A DNA stretch of 39,317 nucleotides, taken from the NCBI GenBank assembly GCA_009908845.1, contig JAAAOQ010000125.1:1-39317 (forward strand), in the 5' to 3' direction. The stretch's first letter is position 1. Every line of letters starts with the position of its first letter. A program made the position numbers and the translations under genes. Positions 1-8,861 of the stretch are shown here, in pieces. The notes under the pieces were generated by a model. It made no database searches. It saw nothing but the letters and a program-made list of their open reading frames with translations, and was not told the DNA's origin. Source of the stretch: Gammaproteobacteria bacterium (GTDB lineage: Bacteria; Pseudomonadota; Gammaproteobacteria; Chromatiales; Chromatiaceae).

Positions 1-18
1 CGGGGGCAGCGGCGCGGC

Positions 19-1884
19 TCAGGTGAAACGGCCCGCTTGATAGCGTTGTCCGAGTGTTTCCTGCATGCTGTTGATCAGGATGAAGGCATCCTTGAGATGC
101 CCGCGCTCGAGCGGTGAGAGCCGTTCGGGCGCGAGGAAGTTGTCGGCGTGCTCGCCCTTGCTGAGCTGCTCGGCCTGGTGGCGGATGCGCAGCGTATTGA
201 TCAGTTCGAAGGCGTCGATGAGGTTTGCCGCGCCGTCCTGACTGAGCGCTTTCGCTGCAGCTGCGGCCTCGAGCCGCTCGACGGTGTTGATCGGCTCCAG
301 CCCGGCAGAGAGGGCAGAGGCGCGCGCCAGGTCGATGATGGGCACGGTGCCGCGGTGCTTGAGGTCGAAGCTGCGGTCGTGATCGCCGCCATGGATGAGC
401 ACGAAGTTGCGGAAGAATCCCAATGGCGGACGGTATTTGAGGGCGTTGGCGGCCATGTAGGCGATGAAGATGCGGTTGTCGCGTGAGAGCTCGAGCACCT
501 GCTGGTGCAAGCCATCGTAGAGCCCGGCCGGATCATGCAGTGCGCGCAGATCGAAGAACACGCTGGCGAGCATCAGCGCCTTGGGCTCGGGGCGCTGAAT
601 CCAGTTCTCGAAGTAGCGCTGCCAGACCGCGAGCGGTTGGCGCCAGGTCGGGTTCTTGGCCATGACCTCGCCCGGGCAGTAGATGTAGCCGCAGGCGTGC
701 AGGCCGTCGTTGACGCGCTCGGCGAGCTGGCGGAAGTAGTCATCGTCACCCTTGCTCATCGCGTCGGCGATGAGCAGCGCGTTGTCCTGATCGGAGTGCG
801 ATGACTGCTCGCGCCGCGCCTGCGAGCCGCCGACTAGCCAGGCGTAGGGGACCGGTGGCGGGCCGAGTTCGGCCTCGGCGAGCGCGATCAGACGCATGGT
901 GATGGCGTCGGTGATCGCGCTGACGGCCTGCCCGACATGGTTGCCGGTGGCGCCGCTGTTGATCAGCTGCACCTGCAGCTCGGGGATCTTGGCGCTGACC
1001 GCCTCGAGCTCGGCAACGGTCTTGGCCTTGTGGACGTCGCTGACGATATAGACGCCGCTGCTGCTCTGGAAGCGCGTGAAGTCGCTGGTCGAGAGCATGC
1101 CGAGCACCTGTTCGCCCTCGACGACCGGTAGATGGTGGACGTTGAGCCGGGTCATCTTCAGCAGCGCCTCGAAGCCGAGCGTGTCGGCGCTGATGGTCGA
1201 GATCGACGCGGTCATGATCTCCTTCACCGGGCGGTCGGTGGAAAGGCCAGCGGCGACGCAGCGATTGCGTAGGTCACGGTCGGTGATGATGCCGGCGAGC
1301 TGGCCCGCCTCCATCAACAGCAGGGCCGATGCGCGCTCTGTCGACATGATGCCGGCGGCCTCGCGGATGCTGATCGCCGGGTCGGCGATGACAGGGCTGC
1401 GGCGGATCAGGTCTTGCGCGGTCACCGTCATCAGGCCGCTGCTCGCCGCGGTCTGCTCGGTCAAGACATCGAGCGCCTTGCGCAGGCGTTTGGTCGGTGC
1501 ATCCTGAAAGTGCTCGGCCAGCTCGGGATGGTCGGTACAGAGGCGCTCGAAGCGCTCGCAGCTCAACGAGTAGGCCAGGGTGTCCTCGACGGTCTGACCC
1601 GTCAGGGCGCGCGCCTCGCTATTGCCGCCGCAGGCATCGCTATAGAGGTCGCCCTCGGCCAGCTTGCCGGCCAACTCGCCCTCCTCGGTGCGCAGCTCCA
1701 CGGCGCCGCGGCGCAGGATGTAGAGATGCCGGGCTTGATCATCGGCCGGCGGGAATGCGGAACCGCGTCGCAGATAGCGAACAGTGAGCTGCCGCGGTAT
1801 CTGCTCGAGCGCTGCCTCGGGCAGCTGCTCGAACGGCGGGTGATTGGCGAGAAACTCTTGGATTTCGATCAGCTCGACATCCAT
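19..1884 (-). CDS. cNMP-binding / CBS / DUF294 nucleotidyltransferase signalling protein
   Basis: Predicted cytoplasmic signalling protein of about 621 residues. In order it shows a cyclic-nucleotide-binding-like N-terminal domain (about 1-125), a tandem CBS pair (about 150-280) that in this family binds adenine nucleotides, a GlnD-like nucleotidyltransferase domain with the motif GSQARREQ..SDQDNAL (about 345-370), and a DUF294 C-terminal helical domain. The open frame extends further upstream, but the ATG at 1884 follows a GAGG ribosome site and begins at the natural domain edge (MDVELIEIQEFL). It lies downstream of the symporter pair on the same strand, an arrangement I recall from other proteobacteria, so it may regulate acetate or carboxylate uptake. 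The enzymatic substrate is not known. Confidence 0.88.
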   Translation of the reverse strand: MDVELIEIQEFLANHPPFEQLPEAALEQIPRQLTVRYLRRGSAFPPADDQARHLYILRRGAVELRTEEGELAGKLAEGDLYSDACGGNSEARALTGQTVEDTLAYSLSCERFERLCTDHPELAEHFQDAPTKRLRKALDVLTEQTAASSGLMTVTAQDLIRRSPVIADPAISIREAAGIMSTERASALLLMEAGQLAGIITDRDLRNRCVAAGLSTDRPVKEIMTASISTISADTLGFEALLKMTRLNVHHLPVVEGEQVLGMLSTSDFTRFQSSSGVYIVSDVHKAKTVAELEAVSAKIPELQVQLINSGATGNHVGQAVSAITDAITMRLIALAEAELGPPPVPYAWLVGGSQARREQSSHSDQDNALLIADAMSKGDDDYFRQLAERVNDGLHACGYIYCPGEVMAKNPTWRQPLAVWQRYFENWIQRPEPKALMLASVFFDLRALHDPAGLYDGLHQQVLELSRDNRIFIAYMAANALKYRPPLGFFRNFVLIHGGDHDRSFDLKHRGTVPIIDLARASALSAGLEPINTVERLEAAAAAKALSQDGAANLIDAFELINTLRIRHQAEQLSKGEHADNFLAPERLSPLERGHLKDAFILINSMQETLGQRYQAGRFT

Positions 1885-2141
1885 AGCGACCGTCCTCGGG
1901 TGGTAAAGCGGTATTGGTATCGGTTGCTCGCATGAGTATGCCGCAAAGTCGTGAAGTTGCGACCCGTCTCGACCCGAGATTATCGCTGATGCGAGGTCTG
2001 ACTGCGGCCAGCAAGCGATTCGCGATAGCGTCTCGCGGATTACGGAAAACCGCAATGAAGATGGGTAAACCGACTATACTAGTAGGGTGAGCGAGAGGTG
2101 CTCGATACCCGGGCGCCGGCCGACCATCATGAGGAGGCAGT

Positions 2142-2426
2142 ATGGTGACGGCGACAGTACAACGGGAACGCTGGGTTATGGTAGCCCAAGGCCCAGTCAA
2201 GACCCCGATGCGAGACACAGCGAGTAACGAGGTCTGGGGTGCTCCACATGGGCGGCCTGAGCTCAGTGCGCAGCGGCTCAAGCGTGAGCGCCGGCACGGG
2301 TGGGACTATGTACCGATGGACCTGTACTTCGATCCAGCGACCGCGGAGGATGGCTTCCAGTTCGCAAAGAGGCGTGCGCGTCCTGAGCGTCGCCGCGATC
2401 CGCTCGGGCGACGTTTCATGGTCTAG
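2142..2426 (+). CDS. small hypothetical protein, arginine-rich
   Basis: Unrecognised 94-residue reading frame. It is supported mainly by an excellent AGGAGG ribosome site six bases before its ATG and by its position alone between two minus-strand genes. The C-terminal half is basic, with a segment WDYVPMDLYFDPAT followed by Arg-rich sequence ending in RRDPLGRRFMV. No membrane segment or signal peptide is visible. A longer frame on the opposite strand covers the same bases but has no good start signal. It could be a real small protein or a chance frame in GC-rich DNA. Confidence 0.42.
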   Translation: MVTATVQRERWVMVAQGPVKTPMRDTASNEVWGAPHGRPELSAQRLKRERRHGWDYVPMDLYFDPATAEDGFQFAKRRARPERRRDPLGRRFMV

Positions 2427-2507
2427 GTCTAAGACCAGGCCGCGGCTCGTCGCGATGAGTCGCCGGTCTGCCAAGGGCGCGGGCTGACCACCGCCGCAAC
2501 AGAAAAG

Positions 2508-2525
2508 GCCCCGCACCTGCGGGGC
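2508..2525 (-). terminator. intrinsic terminator of the symporter operon
   Basis: GCCCCGC and GCGGGGC form a perfect 7-bp stem with a 4-base loop. Read on the minus strand it is followed by CTTTTCT, as expected for an intrinsic terminator about 60 bases past the symporter stop. It may also stop the small plus-strand frame that ends at 2426. Confidence 0.65.
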
Positions 2526-2539
2526 TTCATGTTTGGAAC

Positions 2540-2569
2540 GAGAGCCGGCCGTCGGCGTGGCCGGCTCTC
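2540..2569. terminator. second strong hairpin beyond the symporter gene
   Basis: GAGAGCCGGCC pairs perfectly with GGCCGGCTCTC (11 bp) around an 8-base loop, just after the symporter stop codon on the minus strand. No U-run follows on either strand, so it may protect the mRNA 3' end or assist the terminator at 2508-2525 rather than act alone. Confidence 0.45.
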
Positions 2570-2583
2570 CTGGGCGTTCAGCC

Positions 2584-4428
2584 TTAGTGGCTGGTTGCCT
2601 CGCCGGAACCTCGTGGGACGCGAACGTCTTCGACGAGATGCTGGATGTGCTCCGGCGGCGGTGCGGTCAGCTTCGCGACGACGAATGCGACGACGAAGTT
2701 GACGATGGCACCGACGGCGCCGAAGGCGTTCGGCGAGATGCCAAAGAACCAGTCGGGCCCCATGCCGAGCTCAGGCGCCAGGAAGGCGGTGCCCGGGATG
2801 AAGAAGATCCCCTTGTGCTGGAACACATAGAGCAGGGTCACCGTGATACCAGCCAACATGCCGGCCACCGCGCCGACGTTGTTCATCTTCTTGTAGAAGA
2901 TGCCCATCATCAGTGCCGGGAAGATCGACGAGGCGGCCAAGCCGAAGGCGATGGCGACCGTTCCTGCAGCGAATCCGGGCGGATTCAGGCCTAGGAATCC
3001 GGCGACGACGATGGCGCCGGCCATCGCGATACGGCCCGCCATCAGCTCGTTCTTCTCCGAGATCCCCTTGGCGAAGACACCCTTGAGCAGGTCATGCGAG
3101 ATGGCCGACGAGATTGCGAGCAGCAGTCCAGCTGCGGTCGAGAGGGCTGCGGCGAGACCGCCGGCGACGACCAAGGCAATGACCCAGTTTGGCAGCTGAG
3201 CGATCTCCGGATTCGCGAGCACCATGATGTCGCGGTCAGGCCCGGGGTTCAATGCATCGCCCGAGCGGTGGAAGACCTCGCTGCCCGCGTAACCGAGCGC
3301 TTCCGCTTCGGCTACCGTAGCCTCGTTGGTGTCGTTATAGTACTGCACCAGGCCGTCGTCGTTCAGGTCCTGCCAGGCCAAGAGGCCGGTCTTCTCCCAG
3401 TTCTTGAACCACGGCGGAAGCTCGTCGTAGGGCTGCGGCTCGAACGCGGCTAGGCCCTGCTCGGTGGTCTCGGTCTGCTGCACCATCAGGGTATCGGTGA
3501 AGTTCAGCCGCGCCATTGCGCCGACTGCTGGGGCGGTGGTGTAGAGCAGCGCGATGAAGACCAGGGCCCAGCCGGCCGAGTAACGGGCATCCTTGACCTT
3601 GGGCACGGTGAAGAAGCGGATGATGACGTGCGGCAGACCGGCGGTGCCGATCATCAGCGATAGGGTGTAGGCGAACATGTTCAGCGTGCTGCCCATGACC
3701 TGGGTGGTGTACTGCTTGAAGCCGAGCTCGGTCACCACTTGGTCGAGCTTGGCAAGCAGCGAGATTTCGCCGCCACCGGGGGCGTAATTGCCGCCGAGGC
3801 CGATCTGCGGGATCGGGATGCCGGTCAGGGCGAGCGAAATGAAGATCGCCGGGATCGTGTAGGCCAGGATCAGCACGCAGTACTGGGCGATCTGGGTATA
3901 GGTGATGCCCTTCATGCCGCCGAGCACCGCGTAGATGAAGACGATGCCCATGCCGATGTAGAGGCCCATCTCGTAGCTGGTCTCGAGGAAGCGCGAGAAG
4001 GCGACCCCGATACCCTTCATCTGGCCGATGACGTAGGTGATCGAGGCCAGGATCAGGCAGATGACCGCGACGATGCGGGCCGCTTGCGAGTAGTAGCGGT
4101 CACCGATGAACTCCGGCACGGTGAACTTGCCGAACTTGCGCAGGTACGGAGCGAGCAGTAGCGCCAGCAGCACGTAGCCGCCGGTCCAGCCCATCAGGAA
4201 GACCGAGGCACCGTAGCCGTTGAAGGCGATTAGGCCGGCCATCGAGATGAACGAAGCGGCGGACATCCAGTCGGCCGCGGTGGCCATGCCGTTCGCAACC
4301 GGATGGACGCCCTTGCCGGCGACATAGAACTCGCCGGTGGTACTGGCACGCGCCCAGATGGCGATGCCGATATAGAGCAGGAAGGTGGCGCCGACGACGC
4401 CGTAGGTCCAGAAATCGAGAGCTGTCAT
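2584..4428 (-). CDS. sodium:solute symporter, acetate permease-like (VC_2705 subfamily)
   Basis: Integral inner-membrane protein of 614 residues in the sodium:solute symporter family, probably moving acetate or another short carboxylate with Na+. Many hydrophobic helices are visible from residue 8 onward. The conserved early segment AADWMSAASFISMAGL and the GGYVLLALLLAPYLRKFGKFTVPEF region are typical of ActP-like carriers. An insert of roughly 100 acidic and polar residues (about 310-410, containing WFKNWEK and DLNDDGLVQYYND) marks the VC_2705 subfamily rather than E. coli ActP. The ATG lies 11 bases after the DUF4212 stop, with a GAGG ribosome site inside the end of that gene. The substrate is inferred from the family only. 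Confidence 0.9.
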   Translation of the reverse strand: MTALDFWTYGVVGATFLLYIGIAIWARASTTGEFYVAGKGVHPVANGMATAADWMSAASFISMAGLIAFNGYGASVFLMGWTGGYVLLALLLAPYLRKFGKFTVPEFIGDRYYSQAARIVAVICLILASITYVIGQMKGIGVAFSRFLETSYEMGLYIGMGIVFIYAVLGGMKGITYTQIAQYCVLILAYTIPAIFISLALTGIPIPQIGLGGNYAPGGGEISLLAKLDQVVTELGFKQYTTQVMGSTLNMFAYTLSLMIGTAGLPHVIIRFFTVPKVKDARYSAGWALVFIALLYTTAPAVGAMARLNFTDTLMVQQTETTEQGLAAFEPQPYDELPPWFKNWEKTGLLAWQDLNDDGLVQYYNDTNEATVAEAEALGYAGSEVFHRSGDALNPGPDRDIMVLANPEIAQLPNWVIALVVAGGLAAALSTAAGLLLAISSAISHDLLKGVFAKGISEKNELMAGRIAMAGAIVVAGFLGLNPPGFAAGTVAIAFGLAASSIFPALMMGIFYKKMNNVGAVAGMLAGITVTLLYVFQHKGIFFIPGTAFLAPELGMGPDWFFGISPNAFGAVGAIVNFVVAFVVAKLTAPPPEHIQHLVEDVRVPRGSGEATSH

Positions 4429-4439
4429 CGATGGGGTCC

Positions 4440-4697
4440 TCAGGTTTCGTCGACGTCGAATTTCTTATCGAGTCGGTTCATCTGCCACGCGTAGACGAAG
4501 ATCAGCGCCAGGAAGATGTAGATCGAGCCCTGCTGTGCGAACCAGAATCCGAGCGGGTAGCCGCCGAGCGAGAAGTTGTTGAGCGGCTCGACGAGCAGGA
4601 TGCCGAGCCCGTAGGACACGACGAACCAGATGATCAGCAGGATGGTCAGGAGCCAAAGATTGGCCTTCCAATAGGCGGAGCGTTTTTCGGGTGTCAC
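4440..4697 (-). CDS. DUF4212 small subunit of the symporter
   Basis: Membrane protein of 85 residues with two hydrophobic helices (about 14-34 and 55-73) and the conserved segment WFAQQGSIYIFLALIF of DUF4212 proteins, which regularly precede VC_2705-type symporters. It starts at GTG with a GGGAGGGA ribosome site. It is translated just ahead of the symporter and is probably its accessory subunit. Its biochemical role is not established. Confidence 0.9.
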   Translation of the reverse strand: MTPEKRSAYWKANLWLLTILLIIWFVVSYGLGILLVEPLNNFSLGGYPLGFWFAQQGSIYIFLALIFVYAWQMNRLDKKFDVDET

Positions 4698-5177
4698 CGC
4701 TTTGTCCCTCCCTCAGGAGATCAGATTTGGTGAAAGGGAGGCTCCGCCCGCGTTGCAGCTGCGGGCGCTGACTGGGCCGGCCGAGCGTCTCCCCGTCATT
4801 ATTGGCATTGGTTGTTTACGCGCTGCGCAGCCCATTTTCGGGTTTGCGAGCGGTCGCGCATTGTGTTGTCCGGTACAATCCCCTGTCAACGATAAGGAGT
4901 ATCGGCTGAAGGGTCTGAACCGCCGGGAAAAGTCGTAATCGCTCGAGGCGACGCTAAAGGTGCCGCTGTTCGCGCCATCGAGCGCGCTATAGGCGGCTAC
5001 GGCGGGCTGTCCGTTCAGTACCGCCCCCTGATCCGTTCGCAGTGCAGCGGCCGTCAGTGCGGCGCTTGCTCATCTTTACCGCCCCGCGCGCCCGCGGCGG
5101 CGCCGAGCGGTTACAGTTCGTCGGTTGCGGCAAGGGAGCCGATTCACTATTTTTTGGGCTACCAACCTCAGGATGCG
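4698..5177. other. divergent intergenic region (symporter operon / thrC)
   Basis: A 480-base gap between oppositely directed operons must hold both promoters. A TACAAT hexamer (4873-4878) lacks a convincing -35 element. CGCCCGC/GCGGGCG (4745-4767) can form a hairpin in the leader of the minus-strand operon. An AAGGAG followed by a short CTG-initiated frame near 4893-4937 was noted but not called. No threonine- or isoleucine-rich leader peptide was found. Confidence 0.4.
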
Positions 5178-6569
5178 ATGCGATACCTAAGTACACGAGG
5201 CGGGGTCGAGCCCCTCGGTTTTGCCGAGGCGGTGATGATGGGGCTGGGGACCGACGGCGGCCTATTGGTGCCGGAGGCGATCCCGAGTCTGCCGGCTGAA
5301 ACCTTGCGCGATTGGGCACAGCTCGATTTTCAGGCACTGGCCGTCGAGGTCCTGACGCCCTTCGTCGGTGATGCGATTCCGCGCGCCGATCTGACCGATC
5401 TGGTCGAGCGCTCCTACGCCGGCTTCACCCACCCCGAGGTGACGCCGGTGACCGAGCATGCCGAACGGCGCTGGCTCGAGCTGTTCCACGGTCCAACCGC
5501 CGCGTTCAAGGATGTGGCGCTGCAGCTGCTTGGGAACCTGTTCGAGTATCTGATCGCGCGCGAGGGCGGTGCGCTACGCATCCTCGGCGCTACCTCGGGG
5601 GATACCGGCTCGGCGGCGATCTATGGCGTTCGTGGCAAGGCGGGGATCGACATCTTCATCCTGCATCCGAAGGGGCGGGTGTCGCCCGTGCAGGAACTCC
5701 AGATGACGACCGTGCTCGACGCCAATGTGCACAACATCGCGATCGAGGGCACCTTCGATGACGCCCAGCGTATCGTCAAGGCGCTGTTCAGTGATCTACC
5801 ATTCAAGCAGGAATACCGACTCGGCGCGGTCAACTCGATCAACCTGGCCCGGATTCTGGCGCAGACGATCTATTACTTCTATGCCTGGGGCCGGCTGAGC
5901 GGCGGTGATCCGGAGCGCCGCCTGAGCTTCGCGGTCCCGACCGGGAATTTCGGCGACGTGTTCGCCGGCTGGCTCGCCAAGCGGATGGGGCTTCCGGTCG
6001 ACCGCCTCATCATCGCGACCAATCGCAACGATATCCTGACCCGTTTCGTCGCAACCGGTGTTTATCAGGCGGGTGAGGTCTACCAGACGCTGAGCCCGGC
6101 GATGGATATCCAGCTGGCCTCGAACTTCGAGCGCTACCTGTACTATCTGCTCGATGAGGACCCCGCTGCGGTGCGGGCGCTGCTGGCCGAGATGGCCGAG
6201 ACTGGTGCGCTGAAGGTCGATGGCGAGCGTCACCGCCGGGTGCGGGAGGACTTCGACGCTCGGGCTGTCTCCGATGGCGAGACGCTCGCCGAGATCCGAC
6301 GTGTCGAGCAGCGCAGCGGCTACATCCTCTGCCCGCACACGGCGGTTGGGGCCTGCGCGGCCGCTGAGGTTCCAGAGGCTGTGGTGCTCGCCACCGCGCA
6401 CCCGGCCAAGTTCACCGAGGCGGTCGTCGAAGCGATCGGCCGGGAGCCGCCGCCGCCGCCCTCACTGCAGGGGGTGCTCGAGCGCGAGGCCCGCTGCGCC
6501 GAGCTGCCGGCCGACGCCGATGCGGTCGCATCCTTTATCCGCCACACACTCGGCGCGTCTGCAGGTTGA
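5178..6569 (+). CDS. thrC: threonine synthase
   Basis: PLP enzyme converting O-phospho-L-homoserine to L-threonine, cytoplasmic, 463 residues. The N-terminus MRYLSTRGG matches threonine synthases of related proteobacteria. The PLP lysine is expected at K111 in HGPTAAFKDVALQ. SGDTGSAA and VPTGNFGDVFAGWLAKRMG are further family motifs. The frame is open from a TTG at 5154, but the ATG at 5178 has CAGGA six bases upstream and matches family N-termini. It ends against the cimA gene, so the two are almost certainly co-transcribed. The usual neighbour hom is not upstream in this window. Confidence 0.95.
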   Translation: MRYLSTRGGVEPLGFAEAVMMGLGTDGGLLVPEAIPSLPAETLRDWAQLDFQALAVEVLTPFVGDAIPRADLTDLVERSYAGFTHPEVTPVTEHAERRWLELFHGPTAAFKDVALQLLGNLFEYLIAREGGALRILGATSGDTGSAAIYGVRGKAGIDIFILHPKGRVSPVQELQMTTVLDANVHNIAIEGTFDDAQRIVKALFSDLPFKQEYRLGAVNSINLARILAQTIYYFYAWGRLSGGDPERRLSFAVPTGNFGDVFAGWLAKRMGLPVDRLIIATNRNDILTRFVATGVYQAGEVYQTLSPAMDIQLASNFERYLYYLLDEDPAAVRALLAEMAETGALKVDGERHRRVREDFDARAVSDGETLAEIRRVEQRSGYILCPHTAVGACAAAEVPEAVVLATAHPAKFTEAVVEAIGREPPPPPSLQGVLEREARCAELPADADAVASFIRHTLGASAG

Positions 6570-6577
6570 GCGTGCCG

Positions 6578-8188
6578 ATGATCACCGATTCAGACCAGAT
6601 CGATATGAGCTTCGACGACGCCCAGCGCATCCTGATCCTCGATACCACGCTGCGCGACGGCGAGCAGACCCAGGGGGTCTCGTTCTCGCCGGACGAGAAG
6701 GTCAATATCGCCAAGGCGCTGCTCGAACTGTTGCGGGTGGATCGGATCGAGGTCGCCTCGGCGCGGGTCTCCGAGGGCGAGCTTGCGGCGGTCGCCCAGA
6801 TCATCGACTGGGCGCACGGCAAAGGGCTCGACGACCGGGTCGAGGTGCTCGGCTTCGTCGACGGCGGGCGCAGTGCAGACTGGATCAGGCGTGCCGGCGG
6901 TCGGGTGATCAATCTGCTCGCCAAGGGCAGCGAGAAGCACTGCCGGACGCAGCTTGGCAAGACCCCGCAACAGCATGCCGAGGACGTGCTCACGAACATC
7001 GCGCTTGCCCAAGAGCGCGGGCTCGCGGTCAATCTCTATCTCGAGGACTGGTCGAACGGCTATGTCGATAATCCAGCCTATGTCTATACCTTGATCGAGC
7101 GCCTGAGCGAGGCCGGTGTCGGGCATTTCATGCTGCCCGACACCCTCGGCGTGATGACGCCGGAGCGCGTCTTTGCCGCCGTCAGCGACATGATCAGGCG
7201 TTTTCCTGGGCTGCGCTTCGATTTCCATCCGCACAATGACTACGGACTGGCGACCGCGAACGTCTTCGCCGCCGCCCAGGCAGGGGCGGCAGGGGTCCAT
7301 TGCACCGTTAATTGTCTCGGTGAGCGTGCTGGAAATGCCTCGCTCGCCGAGGTCGTGGTCAATCTGCGTGATCAGCTCGGGATGACGATCGAGATCGACG
7401 AGAGCCATCTCGGCCATGTCAGCGAGCTGGTGCAGTACTTCTCGGGCAAACGCATCGGCGATAACGCCCCAATCGTCGGCGACGATGTGTTTACTCAGAC
7501 CGCGGGTATCCATGCTGATGGCGACAACAAGGGGAGCCTCTATCACACCCGGCTCTCACCGGAGCGCTTCGGGCGTCGCCGCGTCTATGCATTGGGCAAG
7601 CTCGCCGGCAAGGCCTCGCTGGCGAAGAACCTCGAGCGGCTCGGGATCACGCTCTCAGAGGACAACCAGCGCAAGGTCTTGAAACGCATCGTCGAGCTCG
7701 GCGACTCGAAGAAGACCATCACCGCCGAGGACCTGCCATTCATCATCGCCGAGGTGCTCGAGAGCAAGGACTACCACCACGCTGAGCTGATCGCCTGCAA
7801 TGTCTCCTCGAGCTTCGGGCTGGAGTCGACCGCCAGTATCAAGGTCTGTCTGCGGGGCGACGAGCTCACCGCGACCGGTCATGGCAACGGCGGCTTCGAT
7901 GCGTTCAACAATGCCCTCGCGCAGGTGGTGAAACGGATCGGCCTGACGCTGCCGACCCTGGTCGACTACGAGGTGCGCATCCCGAAAGGCGGTCGCACCG
8001 ATGCGCTGACCGAGTGCACCATCGTCTGGGCCGGCGAGCGCGGCCACTTCAAGACCCGCGGGGTGCACTCGAATCAGGTCTTCGCCTCGATCGGAGCGAC
8101 CATGCGGATGCTGAATCTGGTGATCCACTGGTCCCTGAAGCCGAGCGATGCATCGGCTGGGGTGCCCGCGGCGGAATCAGCTGCCTGA
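6578..8188 (+). CDS. cimA: (R)-citramalate synthase, Leptospira type
   Basis: Condenses pyruvate with acetyl-CoA to (R)-citramalate, the first step of the threonine-independent isoleucine route. About 536 residues: a DRE-TIM HMGL-like barrel with LDTTLRDGEQT near residue 21 and the metal-binding FHPHNDYGLA, then a LeuA-type allosteric domain after about residue 380. Assignment to CimA rather than LeuA rests on remembered close matches to Leptospira CimA: GVSFSPDEKVNIAK, VDRIEVASARVS, NLYLEDWSNG and GKRIGDNAPIVGDDVFTQ. It abuts thrC. The start is uncertain: TTG 6566 overlaps the thrC stop, GTG 6572 has the best-placed AGG, and ATG 6578 is used here. Confidence 0.87.
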   Translation: MITDSDQIDMSFDDAQRILILDTTLRDGEQTQGVSFSPDEKVNIAKALLELLRVDRIEVASARVSEGELAAVAQIIDWAHGKGLDDRVEVLGFVDGGRSADWIRRAGGRVINLLAKGSEKHCRTQLGKTPQQHAEDVLTNIALAQERGLAVNLYLEDWSNGYVDNPAYVYTLIERLSEAGVGHFMLPDTLGVMTPERVFAAVSDMIRRFPGLRFDFHPHNDYGLATANVFAAAQAGAAGVHCTVNCLGERAGNASLAEVVVNLRDQLGMTIEIDESHLGHVSELVQYFSGKRIGDNAPIVGDDVFTQTAGIHADGDNKGSLYHTRLSPERFGRRRVYALGKLAGKASLAKNLERLGITLSEDNQRKVLKRIVELGDSKKTITAEDLPFIIAEVLESKDYHHAELIACNVSSSFGLESTASIKVCLRGDELTATGHGNGGFDAFNNALAQVVKRIGLTLPTLVDYEVRIPKGGRTDALTECTIVWAGERGHFKTRGVHSNQVFASIGATMRMLNLVIHWSLKPSDASAGVPAAESAA

Positions 8189-8369
8189 GCGAGCATCGCG
8201 CCTTGCGCTAACGCTCATGGCAAGGTGCCACCCCGGATGATGAATCCCGCGTGATTCACGGTAATCGTCGCCGCTGTTGCTAATCGCCGTGCCCGCTGCC
8301 CGCTGACGCGCGCTCGCGCGAGGTTAGCAAGGCCCCAATCAGACCGCCTGCCTTGACTCTGGTGTCCTC

Positions 8370-8615
8370 ATGAAGAAACGGCCGAATCTCATCATCCTGT
8401 CTCTGTTCTGGGCTGCGCTGCTTGCACTCGCGATGACCTTGATCGGCTTTCTGCCTCATACGCCGAACGATCTCAATGATCCGGCCGGCGGTGTGATCTG
8501 GTCGCGGGTGCTCTACCTGTTCTTCGGCTGGTTCGTCTTCGCCGAGATCGTGATGCTGATTGGCGGTCTGCTCTATATTGGCAGCACCAGGCTGCGCCGC
8601 GGGCCGAAACGCTGA
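8370..8615 (+). CDS. small two-helix membrane protein
   Basis: Unrecognised 81-residue protein with two clear hydrophobic helices (about 7-28 and 48-71), a short polar loop containing HTPNDLNDPAGG, and basic ends (MKKRPN and RLRRGPKR), suggesting both termini face the cytoplasm. It has no obvious ribosome site and stands alone, 180 bases after cimA. No function is proposed. Confidence 0.6.
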   Translation: MKKRPNLIILSLFWAALLALAMTLIGFLPHTPNDLNDPAGGVIWSRVLYLFFGWFVFAEIVMLIGGLLYIGSTRLRRGPKR

Positions 8616-8861
8616 GCCGGCCGTTCATACCGCCGGTCGACAGGAGTGGACCGCTGCCCGTGCCGTTGACCTGGGCTTCTGATGCCGATGGCCGCAGGGC
8701 TCAATCGGTTGGGGCGCTTCAGTCGGTCAGCGCTTCGGGCCTTGCGCTCCCCGACAAGGGGGCCGTCGGCGAGGCCGTCCTCACTCTGCTTGCGCCCCGG
8801 CCCGGGTGGTTTGGGGCGGGGGTCCAGGTTGAAGTGGGTCTGGCGTGGGCGCGACCTGTGA

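Noticed and set aside
4893..4937. Short CTG-initiated frame after AAGGAG upstream of thrC, considered as a leader peptide
   Set aside because: It contains no run of threonine or isoleucine codons and no following attenuator hairpin was found.
6590..7546. A 318-codon antisense frame across cimA
   Set aside because: Composition is that of a shadow frame, and the plus strand encodes a clear CimA.
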